DNA of 64,000 bases from Parcubacteria group bacterium ADurb.Bin192 (GCA_002070095.1 MWCR01000007.1:1-64000); one strand, 5' to 3'. Positions 36,521-47,896 are shown, numbered from the stretch's first letter. Made by a program: numbers and translations. The notes: generated by a model from the sequence alone, not told the origin.

Positions 36521-37858
36521 TTACGGGCACTTGCCGAGACCGTCCTTGAAGGTCGGCACGGTAGGGCGCGTCTTGGGCTTGTGCAAATCGGGACAAACGA
36601 GCGTATTAGAGGTCACGTCCTGGCCGTTCAGGCAAATCTGAACGAAGCCGGCCGCCTGATTGGTGGTGTACGCGGGAGGCCAGTTATGCTCGTTGCCGTT
36701 ACATACCACCTCAAGGTACGCGTAGCCGTACCACCAACCGTCGAACGTGAGAGATTGTCCAGGAGCCGATTTGAGCACGTTCCCGTTGCCGTCCCAGGTC
36801 TCGACAACTAGATTGGGACACGGGTGCAAAAGCTCGGGCCCGGGAGTGACGCGGATACCGGTAGCCGGACAGCCGTTGGCCGGAGGCGGCGGCGTGCAGA
36901 CGCTGCCCTCATCGATCCAACCGTCGCAGTCGTCGTCCTTACCGTTGCAGACTTCGACCGTAGGTACGCAAGCCGTAGCCACGATATCTACGCAGGCCTT
37001 GCTGTCGCTGCGCGGCGTGGTGAGCGTGACCTTGCCATTGACGCACGCCTTCCAGCCGCTCACACCGCTCTCGTAAGTAAAGTCGTTGCCGTCGCGGTTG
37101 TAGTTGAGGCCGGCTTCCACCTTGGCGTCGCCGGTCGTGCTGATAACCGCCTTGACCACGACTTCTCGGCATCCCGTGATATCCCAGCCCTCGTGCCCCA
37201 GATGGAGCAAATAGGGATTCAGCGGCACGTCGTACGTGATTTTGCCGCTCTGGAATACATTATTGTAAATCACGTCGGGTTCGTTGCCGTTGTACCAGCC
37301 TTTGCGGTCATACCAAGCGGCCCAGGTGATCCCGCTCGCGCCGGCCGCGGTGCCGCTGTTGACCACCACGGTTCCGTCGTGACGAATACAGTAACCGGAC
37401 AGCTCATGGATGGTCACGGTCGAATTCGGCGAATCGGCCGTAATCTGGAGCCAGGGCCGGGTTTGGTTGTAGCCGGACTCCAACCCCCTCTCGAAGTGAC
37501 AAACGAGGTCATTGGGATCACACTCCGGAGGAGCGCTTACTGTGCCGCAAGTCGCGGACTGGTTACCTGACGAAGTGCTTTCGTCGGTGTCTTTGATGCA
37601 CTCAATGTCCCCGCCGGAAATGCTACCGTTGAAGTAACACTGGCCATGGGAACAGTAAAGCGTGGCGCCGTTCAGGCAATGCTGATAAGCGGCACACTGA
37701 GAGTCGCTACTACACTTAGTACTCCCTACGGGAGAACTATTTTGAGCCGCATGCTCGTCCACTGACGGATACAGCTCGGAATTGTCGCCGCCGCAAGCAT
37801 TGGCGAGGACAAGAAGTGCTACAGATGACGCACCGCGCCATGAACCGATTTTCTTCAT
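36521..37858 (-). CDS. Predicted lipoprotein with MopE-like metal-binding motif
   Basis: About 445 residues from MKKIGSWRGASSVALLVLAN; the lipobox LANAC marks lipid attachment at Cys. An N-terminal Cys-rich stretch (CSSDSQCAAYQHC) precedes a beta-rich middle (about 130-320). The motif CNGKDDDCDGWIDEG near residue 320 is the putative metal-binding repeat (PF11617-like) typical of Myxococcota and related secreted proteins. GC content and codon use are higher than in its neighbours, which suggests acquisition from elsewhere. An AGAGGT lies about 11 bases upstream of the ATG. The exact role is unknown. Confidence 0.7.
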   Translation of the reverse strand: MKKIGSWRGASSVALLVLANACGGDNSELYPSVDEHAAQNSSPVGSTKCSSDSQCAAYQHCLNGATLYCSHGQCYFNGSISGGDIECIKDTDESTSSGNQSATCGTVSAPPECDPNDLVCHFERGLESGYNQTRPWLQITADSPNSTVTIHELSGYCIRHDGTVVVNSGTAAGASGITWAAWYDRKGWYNGNEPDVIYNNVFQSGKITYDVPLNPYLLHLGHEGWDITGCREVVVKAVISTTGDAKVEAGLNYNRDGNDFTYESGVSGWKACVNGKVTLTTPRSDSKACVDIVATACVPTVEVCNGKDDDCDGWIDEGSVCTPPPPANGCPATGIRVTPGPELLHPCPNLVVETWDGNGNVLKSAPGQSLTFDGWWYGYAYLEVVCNGNEHNWPPAYTTNQAAGFVQICLNGQDVTSNTLVCPDLHKPKTRPTVPTFKDGLGKCP

Positions 37859-38082
37859 CGGAAGGTGGTACCTCTCTACAGAAACAATTATGTTGGGAAT
37901 GAACGGTTGCGCCTTGTGGGCGGCGGAGGATACCCTGTCACCCCGCAATTTCAGTATATTAACAGCACCCTACCGTTGTCAACTGACGATTCGGAAGTTC
38001 CAAAAGAGTCATCATCTGATTTATAAAAAACATCGAATATACTAAGCTCGAGGCGGATGCTTTTGACAATGGAGGCCCGGAA

Positions 38083-38502
38083 ATGGTCAATAGCCAAACG
38101 CCTGTCAAAGAACATCAATGGGAGCGGAAAACAAGCCATAACGGGAATTTTTGGGAAGAAAGGCGCTGTCCTGTTTGCGGATTGGAAAACCGGAGCGAGA
38201 GGAGCGCCCGCGAAAAACAATGGCGGGTCACCACACCTTGCATCGAGCCGGTAACGGAACCGGTTGCCTACGCAGATCTCTGCGAGGAACTTAAAAAGAA
38301 TGATGTGCGCGAGAAGGCGGTCATCATCATCAACCCCAATTACTGTACAGCGGTATTTTTAGTCGGCAGCCAAGGGATACACATATACCCAAACATCAAA
38401 GCAAGCGGGCCGGAACAGATAAAAGCGGCGTGTGCCGAGCTTTTCGCTGGATCAGGGCAAGACATTATACAGTCTACCGTTACAGCGACTTCGGTTACTT
38501 GA
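38083..38502 (+). CDS. Hypothetical protein with N-terminal CxxC
   Basis: 139 residues, unrecognised. Starts behind GGAGG seven bases upstream of the ATG; a TATACT box is at 38038-38043. CPVCGLE near residue 30 and a later TPCIEP may belong to a zinc ribbon. The second half alternates hydrophobic strands (VIIINPNYCTAVFLVG). Like other strong-Shine-Dalgarno genes here it stands alone. Confidence 0.55.
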   Translation: MVNSQTPVKEHQWERKTSHNGNFWEERRCPVCGLENRSERSAREKQWRVTTPCIEPVTEPVAYADLCEELKKNDVREKAVIIINPNYCTAVFLVGSQGIHIYPNIKASGPEQIKAACAELFAGSGQDIIQSTVTATSVT

Positions 38503-38854
38503 ATTCGCTATACAGCCACAGCGGCGACTAAAATGACTAAGAAAGTCGAGATGGGCTGGCGGTAGCCTATACCATCACCGGCCGCGAGGAGGAGAAAGCT
38601 GGACGGATGTGGGGCGTGTTCCTTGGGAAGGAAAATCTGACTCAGTCGACCGCGTGGTCGATTTTTTATTATCTTTTTCCTTTTTGGCTCTAGCCAGGAC
38701 CTGCCACTTAAAAAAATCACTTAGTTAATAAGCGATTTTTTAAATGCCGCTTAAAATCGAGTCAAACTCGATCACGTTGCCCGGTTGTTAATGCGATTTC
38801 ACGTGGCACGCCTGAAGTTTTATTAATTATTCAATTTTAAAAATCCTCGCCTTT
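38503..38854. other. Intergenic region with terminator hairpins
   Basis: Holds the terminator at 38646 and an AT-rich hairpin (AAAAAATC... GATTTTTT, about 38711-38742). A 28-codon frame from 38606 runs through the terminator and is not convincing. Confidence 0.5.
38646..38668 (+). terminator. Terminator downstream of the 139-aa gene
   Basis: Stem TCGACC / GGTCGA with T6. Confidence 0.7.
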
Positions 38855-39889
38855 CTAATCAGCGCTCACATCGCCCGTAGATGAAAGTAAAACGGCTATA
38901 GGACGCGTGGAATCGAATTTAGCCAAGATGATATTGATAATCACCATAATGGGTACACATAAAAACATACCCACCACCCCCCAGATGGATCCCCACACCA
39001 CCAAAGAAATAATAATCACCAAAGGGCTCAAATTAAGAGACTTGCCCATCAGGCGAGGTTCGATAATCGAACCCAGAGTCATCTGGATCGTGGTCAATAA
39101 GACGGCCAGCAAAAAAGCGTGCGCCACATCATATTGCACCACCGTGAACAAAACCGGCAAAAATACAGCCACCAAAGACCCGACATTGGGAATGAAATTC
39201 AAAACAAAAACCAAAACAGCCCAAAAACTCGCGAATTGAATACCCATGGCCATGAGCACGGCGTAACATGAAAAAGCCGTCACGAAACTGATCAGGGTTT
39301 TAATTTTAAGATAAGTATTGATGTCTTGTTGAATTTTTTTAATCAAATTCTCGGTGGCTAAACGGGTTTTGGGATTGGGAAACAGGGTTTTGATCTTCCA
39401 ATTGAAAGTGCGATATTCCAAAAACAAAAACAGTACGTAGATGCTGATCATGGTGGCAAAGCCGGCAACCGTGGTGATGATGCCCGCGGCCGTGGTGGCC
39501 ACGGTGGTCAGATTAATATAATCCAAAAATTCGCCGTAAGTTATTCTGTCCTGCAAATCAAAGCGGGTATTTAAATCATTGATAAAAAATTGAAATTTCG
39601 CCTGAAACTTTGGAGCTGACGCGATAACTTCGTTGACACTGTTATTAACAAAGCCGACAAATATCCAAGCCGCCAAGGCAAAAGTGGCGAAAGATAAAAT
39701 CAAAGCCAGCCAATAGGGTACATTTTTGGAGCCTAAACGGATTTTTTCATAGCCCTCGGCCAAAGCAATCAAAATGTACCAGATGATAACGGCAATGATC
39801 AGAGGAATGATGATGGCCTTGCCGATGTACAACAGATAAAAAGCCAGCACCAAGCCCATAAAACTTAAAATAATGGTTATTATTTTCAT
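38855..39889 (-). CDS. AI-2E-type transporter (PF01594, PerM/YdiK-like)
   Basis: About 344 residues from MKIITIILSFMGLVLAF; the upstream extension lies in the promoter. Eight or so membrane segments with the family block LAVLLTTIQMTLGSIIEPRLMGKSLNLSP... (read around residues 265-300) and the end WGSIWGVVGMFLCVPIMVII. The family includes AI-2 exporters and Na+/H+ antiporters, so the substrate is open. It diverges from the helicase gene. Confidence 0.88.
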   Translation of the reverse strand: MKIITIILSFMGLVLAFYLLYIGKAIIIPLIIAVIIWYILIALAEGYEKIRLGSKNVPYWLALILSFATFALAAWIFVGFVNNSVNEVIASAPKFQAKFQFFINDLNTRFDLQDRITYGEFLDYINLTTVATTAAGIITTVAGFATMISIYVLFLFLEYRTFNWKIKTLFPNPKTRLATENLIKKIQQDINTYLKIKTLISFVTAFSCYAVLMAMGIQFASFWAVLVFVLNFIPNVGSLVAVFLPVLFTVVQYDVAHAFLLAVLLTTIQMTLGSIIEPRLMGKSLNLSPLVIIISLVVWGSIWGVVGMFLCVPIMVIINIILAKFDSTRPIAVLLSSTGDVSAD

Positions 39890-39905
39890 AGATAGCAGTA
39901 ACTCC

Positions 39906-39934
39906 ACTATAGCAATAATCCACACCTTGAACAA
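39906..39934 (-). promoter_or_regulatory. Promoter of the AI-2E-type transporter gene
   Basis: Reverse strand TTGTTC (39934-39929), 17-base spacer, TATAGT (39911-39906). Confidence 0.55.
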
Positions 39935-39945
39935 TGCGCCGGTAT

Positions 39946-39974
39946 TTGACACTGGGACGTTTAGCTCCCACAAT
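39946..39974 (+). promoter_or_regulatory. Promoter of the Pif1-like helicase gene
   Basis: TTGACA (39946-39951), 17-base spacer, CACAAT (39969-39974), ATG eight bases later. Confidence 0.65.
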
Positions 39975-39982
39975 TACTGACA

Positions 39983-41365
39983 ATGAAACTGGAAATAACA
40001 TCGGAATTCAAAGAAGCTTTGCACAAAATGGAAAACGGCAAAGCTTTTGTTTTTATCACCGGCCGGGCGGGTACCGGCAAAAGCACCTTGCTACGTCATT
40101 TCGTGGAACAGGGAAAAATCAAAGCCCCGGTTTTAGCGCCGACCGGCGTAGCCGCTCTGAACGTGCAAGGCGAAACCATTCATCGTTTTTTCAAGATCCC
40201 TCCTTCGGTCGACATTCAGGTGGCGCGCATGGAGGCTGAAAATCGTAAAAAACCGGACATTTACCGCCAAATACAAGCGCTGATTATAGATGAGCTCTCC
40301 ATGGTCAGAGCCGACCTTATGGACGCCATGGATATTTTTCTGCAAGTCATCCGTCAAGATCAACGCCCTTTCGGCGGAGTCAGAATAATCGGCATCGGGG
40401 ACTTGTATCAGCTTCCTCCGGTGGTCACCAGCTCGGATAAAAACGAATTTTCCTTGAGATATAAAACCCCCTACTTTTTTTCTTCCACGGCTTATCGCCG
40501 GTTGCACGGCGCCGGGCAAATCGACTTTGCTGAACTGACAAAAATTTATCGCCAAAAAGATCAGGACTTTATTGCAATACTGAATGCCATCCGCAACCGC
40601 GATATCGGACCTCAACAGCTTGGCATTATCAATGACCGGATAATCACCTCTCCGCCGCCCGAAGACTCCATTGTCTTAACTCCCACCAATGACGCAGCCG
40701 ATAATCTGAATCAAACCAAGCTCCATCAACTCCCGGGAACAATCAGCGTGGTCGAAGGTTCGGTGGAAGGTAAATTTCAAGAAAAAGACATGCCCACGGA
40801 TCTGTATTTGGAGCTGAAAACCGGAGCCAGAATCATGTGCGTGGCCAATGATCAAAAAAACCGATTCGTGAACGGCAGTCTTGGCTGGGTGGTGTCGGTC
40901 AACGCGAACAAGGGAGAGCAGTGCGTGACGGTTCTAATGGACGGAGCTCAAGAACCCATTGTCATCGAACCCTATACCTGGAATATTCACCGCACCAAAT
41001 TCAATCGTAAAACCGGTTACTTGGAACAACAGCCCGTGGGCAGTTTCAGACAAGTTCCTCTGCGCTTGGCCTGGGCCGTCACCATTCATAAAAGCCAAGG
41101 CAAAACTTTTGACAAAGTAACATTGGATTTGGGACGCGGGGCTTTCGCCGCCGGACAGATATACGTAGCCTTGAGCCGATGCCGAACCTTGGAAGGCTTG
41201 AGTTTAATAAAACCCGTGACAGCCTGGCAGCTCAAACCCAATGACCATCTGGATTATTACTTCAATCAAATACTGAACCAACCGCCGGAGGCCGAGTATC
41301 TGGTAGATGATGAACAGATGGTGAGGCTCAAGCATCTGATTTTAACTTTACTTTGGACTATCTAG
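39983..41365 (+). CDS. Pif1/RecD-like helicase, C-terminus probably altered
   Basis: 460 residues. Superfamily 1 motifs in order: Walker A ITGRAGTGKSTLLRHF, motif Ia APTGVAALNVQGETIHRFF, Walker B ALIIDELSMVRADLMDA, motif III GIGDLYQLPPV, motif IV-like LTPTNDAADNLNQ and motif V/VI AWAVTIHKSQGKTFDKV with IYVALSRCRTLEGL. It should unwind DNA 5' to 3'. The last 18 residues or so (after VDDEQMV) overlap, in another frame, sequence encoding an adhesin repeat, so the original C-terminus was probably replaced at about 41310-41320. Confidence 0.9.
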   Translation: MKLEITSEFKEALHKMENGKAFVFITGRAGTGKSTLLRHFVEQGKIKAPVLAPTGVAALNVQGETIHRFFKIPPSVDIQVARMEAENRKKPDIYRQIQALIIDELSMVRADLMDAMDIFLQVIRQDQRPFGGVRIIGIGDLYQLPPVVTSSDKNEFSLRYKTPYFFSSTAYRRLHGAGQIDFAELTKIYRQKDQDFIAILNAIRNRDIGPQQLGIINDRIITSPPPEDSIVLTPTNDAADNLNQTKLHQLPGTISVVEGSVEGKFQEKDMPTDLYLELKTGARIMCVANDQKNRFVNGSLGWVVSVNANKGEQCVTVLMDGAQEPIVIEPYTWNIHRTKFNRKTGYLEQQPVGSFRQVPLRLAWAVTIHKSQGKTFDKVTLDLGRGAFAAGQIYVALSRCRTLEGLSLIKPVTAWQLKPNDHLDYYFNQILNQPPEAEYLVDDEQMVRLKHLILTLLWTI

Positions 41366-43287
41366 ATGCCAATGGCGCCACCAGCACCTCGTTTTCAGGC
41401 AATGGCCAAGGAACCACCTTTACAGTGGAACAAGGCGCTTACAAGGTCACGGAAGATGCTGATGAAGGCTACGCCACGACCTATGCAGGTGACTGCGAAG
41501 GCACGATTACTGCCGGTCAAAATCTAACCTGCACGGTTACCAATAATGATTTACCGATTATCCCGTCTGATGTGGCTACGGGCACCATCAGGATCATAAA
41601 AAACGTGGTCAATGACCATGGTGCCACCAGCACGGCTCAAGATTTTACCCTGACATTGTCGGCCAGCGGTACCAACCCCATCAATTTTACGGGCAATGCT
41701 TCGGGCACGGAATTCGTTATTCCGGTCGGTGCTTATACGGTTATCGAACAAACAGCTGCCGGTTACACGGCCACTTATTCCGAAGACTGTTCAGGTATCA
41801 TGGCCGCCGGCTCCAGCACAGTATGTACGGTTACTAATGATGACATTGATACTTCAATAGCCACGGGCACCATCACCATTATCAAACAAGTCATCAACGA
41901 CAACGAAGGACAATCCAGCCCCGAAGATTTCTCTCTGACCTTGAATGCCAGCAACACGGAACCCATTATCTTCAACGGCAATGCTTCTGGCACCAGCTTT
42001 GTGATTGAAGCCGGCGGTTACTATGAAGTTACAGAGGATGCTTATGAGGACTATACGGCCAGCTATTCAGAAGGCTGCTCCGGCATCTTGGAAGCAGGTA
42101 CTACCAGCACTGTATGCACTGTCACCAATAACGACAACTACAACGAACAGCCTCCCAGCAACCGCGGTAAATTGATTGTTGTCAAAAAAGTAGTCCATAG
42201 CTACAGCCGTCCGGAAAATGCTTCAGACTTTACTTTGCGCGCCACTTACATGCCGGCTCCGAATGATGACACGGCTTATGCTTTTGCCAAAGTCATGGAC
42301 ATCGTAACTTCCACCACCTCTGTTTTTAGAGGTAATGAAACTGGAACCGAATTTGAAGTCGGCGTCGGACCTTATTCGGTCACTGAAGATGCTAACCCTT
42401 ATTACAATACCGCCTATTCCGAAGGCTGCCGGGGAAACATAGTCTCTGACATGACAGTCACCTGCACGGTGACCAACACGGACAAACCCTCCAGCGGCGG
42501 CGGAGGCGGCTCTTCGAGTGGCGGAGGCGGAGGCTGGTCTCCGGGTATTTTGGGAAGCACTCCTGCTCCCACAGCCGTTCCTCAACCAACTCCCAGAGTT
42601 TTGGGCGCTGAAGACGAAGAAGCTCCGCTCTGCATCTTAACCGAAGCCGAAGCTTTGTATGTAACTTCAGACGTCAGAACCATTCTGGGTCACTTGGGAG
42701 TCAACCGTAATGAAGCCATGGAAGAGAAGTATAATAAAGAACTGACGCCGCGCGTGGTCCCGGCCGATATCTCACCGGAGCACTTGGCCGCCATTCAAAA
42801 CTTCGTCAACTATGGTACCAAAAGCAATGTGCGCTTGGGCCAAGGCGAAAGAGCGGGCGCGGTCAACAGCTTCAGAGCGATTTACAAACGCATTCCCGCA
42901 AATGAATGCGACTGGCAAAACGTCATCAAAATCGCGGACACCAAAATGCCTTATGACCTGAATGCCGGACGCGAAGAGGAAGTATTAAAAACCTTCAAAG
43001 AAATTTACGGCTATGACTATGACTCCAACAATCTGCTGGAAAGAATCGCTCACAAAGTCATGTCTTACGGAGTTCGCCCGCAAATCAGAGATCTGGATGC
43101 CGAATACACGGCCGCCAAAGTCTTCTACAGAATTTACGGTAAATTCCCCACCACGGCTTCGGAATGGGATGCTAACCGAGCCTTGGCTTACAGCGGAATC
43201 CCGCAAAAATGGCTGACCAAAGATCTGACCAAAAATGCCAGCTTGATCACCAATATAGGCACCAACAACACTCCAATCTCCAGATAA
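41353..43287 (+). CDS. Adhesin-like repeat protein, 5' truncated
   Basis: 644 residues from an apparent TTG; the frame is open back to 41314, where it reads EAQASDFNFTLDYLDANG, the middle of a repeat. There is no signal peptide. Four to five modules of about 90 residues with IKxVxNDxG...DFTLTL...FTGNASGTEF...GAYTVxE...YTATYSEDCSG...CTVTNND match prealbumin-like/SpaA-type surface domains. A GSG-rich linker (about 378-395) precedes a conserved-looking C-terminal domain (about 425-635). The gene begins inside the helicase gene, so its 5' part is missing through deletion, rearrangement or misassembly. Confidence 0.7.
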   Translation: MDYLDANGATSTSFSGNGQGTTFTVEQGAYKVTEDADEGYATTYAGDCEGTITAGQNLTCTVTNNDLPIIPSDVATGTIRIIKNVVNDHGATSTAQDFTLTLSASGTNPINFTGNASGTEFVIPVGAYTVIEQTAAGYTATYSEDCSGIMAAGSSTVCTVTNDDIDTSIATGTITIIKQVINDNEGQSSPEDFSLTLNASNTEPIIFNGNASGTSFVIEAGGYYEVTEDAYEDYTASYSEGCSGILEAGTTSTVCTVTNNDNYNEQPPSNRGKLIVVKKVVHSYSRPENASDFTLRATYMPAPNDDTAYAFAKVMDIVTSTTSVFRGNETGTEFEVGVGPYSVTEDANPYYNTAYSEGCRGNIVSDMTVTCTVTNTDKPSSGGGGGSSSGGGGGWSPGILGSTPAPTAVPQPTPRVLGAEDEEAPLCILTEAEALYVTSDVRTILGHLGVNRNEAMEEKYNKELTPRVVPADISPEHLAAIQNFVNYGTKSNVRLGQGERAGAVNSFRAIYKRIPANECDWQNVIKIADTKMPYDLNAGREEEVLKTFKEIYGYDYDSNNLLERIAHKVMSYGVRPQIRDLDAEYTAAKVFYRIYGKFPTTASEWDANRALAYSGIPQKWLTKDLTKNASLITNIGTNNTPISR

Positions 43288-43300
43288 AAAATCAAGATGC

Positions 43301-43328
43301 AAAAACCCCGTCACACGACGGGGTTTTT
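43301..43328 (+). terminator. Terminator after the adhesin-like gene
   Basis: Stem AAAACCCCGTC / GACGGGGTTTT with T-tail. Confidence 0.85.
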
Positions 43329-43341
43329 AAATTAGCTGACC

Positions 43342-43962
43342 TTAAAGCTCAAAAAAATTCCACATCTTCCATTGCATGTATTTAACTCTTTTAGGTTGAC
43401 ACTTGAAGCCGTCCTCATAGTCCCCTTCCTGCACAATCAGCTCAAGACGGCCGTCGAGATCAATATCGTTAAAAGTAAAACTGCAAATCGGTTTTGGTAA
43501 ATTGGATGATTGCCAAGCGGGTTTGACTTGTCCTTCAACCAAACGCATGATAAACAAATGATTTTTCACGGATTCATCCTCTTCCTCGAGCCAAAAAGGC
43601 TTGCTCGGGCCGTAACTCCCCGGCTTCCAGACCGACAAATTCAATTTGGTCTGACCATCATGCATGGAGTCCGCCAGCACAAAGAACGTTACTTGCCATT
43701 CGGGCGGTGACCGCCAAATCACGTCCGAACCGCGCGCCACGGTCATAACACCTCCGTCGAGCCCAAAAGACTCCTCTTGCCCGTCACCATCCCAGTCAAA
43801 CAACTGAACACCAATTTTAAGCTCCGACTCGTGACTTATGTCTGCAGTTTGCAAAGATTCTTCCGGACGAACAATGGCGGCCCAAAAAATAACCCCTATT
43901 ACAATCAGGAGCGTGAAAAATATCACGCTCCCTATGATTTTACGACTATTTTTGAGAGGCAT
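43342..43962 (-). CDS. Membrane-anchored protein with FG-GAP/EF-type Asp motifs
   Basis: 206 residues. A single N-terminal membrane anchor (about 9-30) is followed by an extracytoplasmic domain with two Asp-rich loops, FDWDGDGQEESFG and NDIDLDGRLELIV, which resemble calcium-binding FG-GAP or dockerin-like loops. No enzyme motif. It begins six bases after the stop of the DUF3160-like gene on the same strand, so they are likely cotranscribed. Confidence 0.6.
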   Translation of the reverse strand: MPLKNSRKIIGSVIFFTLLIVIGVIFWAAIVRPEESLQTADISHESELKIGVQLFDWDGDGQEESFGLDGGVMTVARGSDVIWRSPPEWQVTFFVLADSMHDGQTKLNLSVWKPGSYGPSKPFWLEEEDESVKNHLFIMRLVEGQVKPAWQSSNLPKPICSFTFNDIDLDGRLELIVQEGDYEDGFKCQPKRVKYMQWKMWNFFEL

Positions 43963-43968
43963 CGGTTT

Positions 43969-46287
43969 TTATCTGACAAAATACGTCATCCAATCAGCCA
44001 GTCTTGGAGGCGTGTCCGAAATAAGCATCTCTCTCCATTTAGTATTGGTCAGTCGATCGCTCATATCCCAGGCGAATTCATAATGCGTGTACACACCGCC
44101 TTTGGCCACCCGTAATTTACCGTCTATGGGCACAATCACGTAGATGGCTGACACATTGCCCGTCGCTTCCTCCAATACCTGGCCATTGAAGGCATCTGTG
44201 GCCACATCCGCGATCAGCGAAGCCGGATTGTCAATTAAACTGGTGCGCGTGTCAGCCTGCTGGTCGCCCAAAGATTGCCACCAAATGGCTTCCAGCTGAC
44301 CGCCGTAAGTTTTAATCAATTCATATTCCCCATCATTCAAGGGTTGATTATTCAATTCTTTTTCGGAAATGGTTTTTAAAGACACGGCCATATCTTCCAA
44401 ATTTTTTAAAGTTATTTCCAGCTCCTCATCCAACAAGCCTTGATTTTTAAGCCCCTCTCTGGTCATTTGAGCTAAACCGGCCAATCGGGCGTACAAGACC
44501 GGGTTGGGCTCGACATAGCCTCTGGCGTCCTTGTCCGGCTCTTGCGGACCGCCGCCCATTTCCGCGTAAGCTTGTTTAGCATACAAAATCGTATCGTGTT
44601 TCAACTCGGTCCAGCTGCCCAAAAAAGTACTTAACGATTTGCGGGTCCAGGCCTGATTACGCATAAAAGACGGGTAGCCTGCGCCGGCCTCATCCAATAG
44701 CGGGCGCAAAACATTCAGCCAGCCCCAATACAGATTCTCCATCCAAGTTTCACGCGCTATCTTGGCTACCAAACCCTGTACCTTAGCCAGATCTTCGGCA
44801 TAACCCGGGATCTTTTTCTCTCCCATTTGTTCCAAAATATTTTCCGCTTCTTGGGATCCGAAAGCCGCCGGTATATCCAAGCCCTTGGGCATGGTTCTTT
44901 CGCGAGACAATAATTTTTGAAAAATATCCGCGTCCAAAACATAGCGCTGACCCATGAATCTGAAATTGGTCATGGCCGGCTGAATATCCGCGGGCATGGA
45001 ATTAATACTCGGACCGGGCAGTGTTTTGAGCATGCTGACCAAATCATCATAAGCTTGAGTATTTTGCGCCATGGCCGGCAGATTATAAGATCCGGTATAA
45101 ACCTTGGCTGTCAGAGGCGACAGCTCCGGATAATTAACATCATCGCTCCGGCCGACCATAAAACTGATGGGTCGGAATAAAGCGTTCCATAAACGCAGAT
45201 TATTATCCTGTTCCAAAGCCTTGGTTATCAAAATGGATGAATAGATATTGTCAGCCAGGGGTTTACCTTCTTGAAAAAACGGAAACTGCATGCGTCCATA
45301 CCACATCATGGATTTGAAATAAGCTTTCAGAGCCGGAGTTTTATCGTAATGACCGCGCGGGACATATTGCGAATAATCTTCTGTCGCTCCCATAACCAAA
45401 GATATGTTCATACCTTCATGCGCTTCTATCAGCTCCAGTTCACGCTTTACCTCATTTTCAATCATGGCCGGAATCTTGACTTGAGCATTTAGCAGTTTGG
45501 ATCCGACCGCGAAAAAGCCCACATTGCGCTTGGCCGCGTTTTCCCAAGCCGTGCCCTTCAGTGACTCGTATTGTTTGATTGATTCGGCCAGCATGCTTTG
45601 ATTCAAAACATTCAGGATGGGCAAAAATTTATCCTGTTCAATCTTCTCCAGAACATGATTAAACAAAAGATGATAATTATGCAACATAGAGTCCGTAGTT
45701 ACGAAGTTGGGTATACCGTCGTAACGATTGGCTTCGTAGATAGGATAAAATTCCACATGTTCCCCGGCCATAACCGCGAATCCGTTTTTAACCAACAAAT
45801 CTTGAGCCGTTTTGGGCAAAGATTTGAAATCAGACCAGTTGGTCACATTGGAAAAATCCGCTTTAACAGTATAAGCGGGTACGGACGGCTCAAACTGAAC
45901 ATCAATCGGCTTATACTCCGCAAAAACTTGGCTTTCAACCGGCTTTGAATCTAAAAATTCATTCAACCAGGCTTGAGTTTCGGCTGACATGACCAAATCG
46001 GATACCGCCAAATTATCTGCCACTGAAGATGGCTCTTGATCTTGAACGATCTGCTGGTCGGTTGTGGTTTGATCGACCGCCACGGGCTGAACCTGATTCG
46101 GAGCTGTTCCATTACGGCTCTGATTAACCACAAAAACAATGACAGATAAGATGGCTACCGCGGCCATGGCAATCACCAAAATCGGCCCCCGGTTAAAACC
46201 CGTCTGTAAATCAGGCCTGTCTTCTTTGATTGCGGCTTTTTTAGCACCGGATTTTTTTGGAGCCGCGATTTTTTTCTTAACAGTCAT
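43969..46287 (-). CDS. DUF3160-like exported protein
   Basis: About 772 residues from MTVKKKIAAPKKSGAKK. A basic, Lys/Ala-rich cytoplasmic start, one membrane anchor (about 38-58) and a low-complexity linker precede a large mostly helical domain that I associate with DUF3160 (for example VTTDSMLHNYHLLFNHVLEK and NPVLYARLAGL). Members are poorly characterised and often surface-associated in CPR. The family name is from memory of the pattern. The -10-like TATACT at about 46320 (reverse) may be its promoter. Confidence 0.6.
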   Translation of the reverse strand: MTVKKKIAAPKKSGAKKAAIKEDRPDLQTGFNRGPILVIAMAAVAILSVIVFVVNQSRNGTAPNQVQPVAVDQTTTDQQIVQDQEPSSVADNLAVSDLVMSAETQAWLNEFLDSKPVESQVFAEYKPIDVQFEPSVPAYTVKADFSNVTNWSDFKSLPKTAQDLLVKNGFAVMAGEHVEFYPIYEANRYDGIPNFVTTDSMLHNYHLLFNHVLEKIEQDKFLPILNVLNQSMLAESIKQYESLKGTAWENAAKRNVGFFAVGSKLLNAQVKIPAMIENEVKRELELIEAHEGMNISLVMGATEDYSQYVPRGHYDKTPALKAYFKSMMWYGRMQFPFFQEGKPLADNIYSSILITKALEQDNNLRLWNALFRPISFMVGRSDDVNYPELSPLTAKVYTGSYNLPAMAQNTQAYDDLVSMLKTLPGPSINSMPADIQPAMTNFRFMGQRYVLDADIFQKLLSRERTMPKGLDIPAAFGSQEAENILEQMGEKKIPGYAEDLAKVQGLVAKIARETWMENLYWGWLNVLRPLLDEAGAGYPSFMRNQAWTRKSLSTFLGSWTELKHDTILYAKQAYAEMGGGPQEPDKDARGYVEPNPVLYARLAGLAQMTREGLKNQGLLDEELEITLKNLEDMAVSLKTISEKELNNQPLNDGEYELIKTYGGQLEAIWWQSLGDQQADTRTSLIDNPASLIADVATDAFNGQVLEEATGNVSAIYVIVPIDGKLRVAKGGVYTHYEFAWDMSDRLTNTKWREMLISDTPPRLADWMTYFVR

Positions 46288-46389
46288 AAAAAATAATAAT
46301 AAAAATTTTATATTAAAAATAGTATACAATCTAAGCATCAATAAAACAAAAACAGCCAAAGCAAGACAAAGAAACGGCGTTTTCAGCGG

Positions 46390-47892
<1,503 letters not shown>

Positions 47893-47896
47893 ATTT

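Noticed and set aside
36824-37570. A 248-residue plus-strand frame opposite the lipoprotein gene
   Set aside because: A GC-rich antisense shadow; the minus strand has the lipobox and recognised motif.
38606-38695. A 28-codon frame after a GGAGGAG sequence
   Set aside because: It reads through a strong terminator hairpin and has no protein features.
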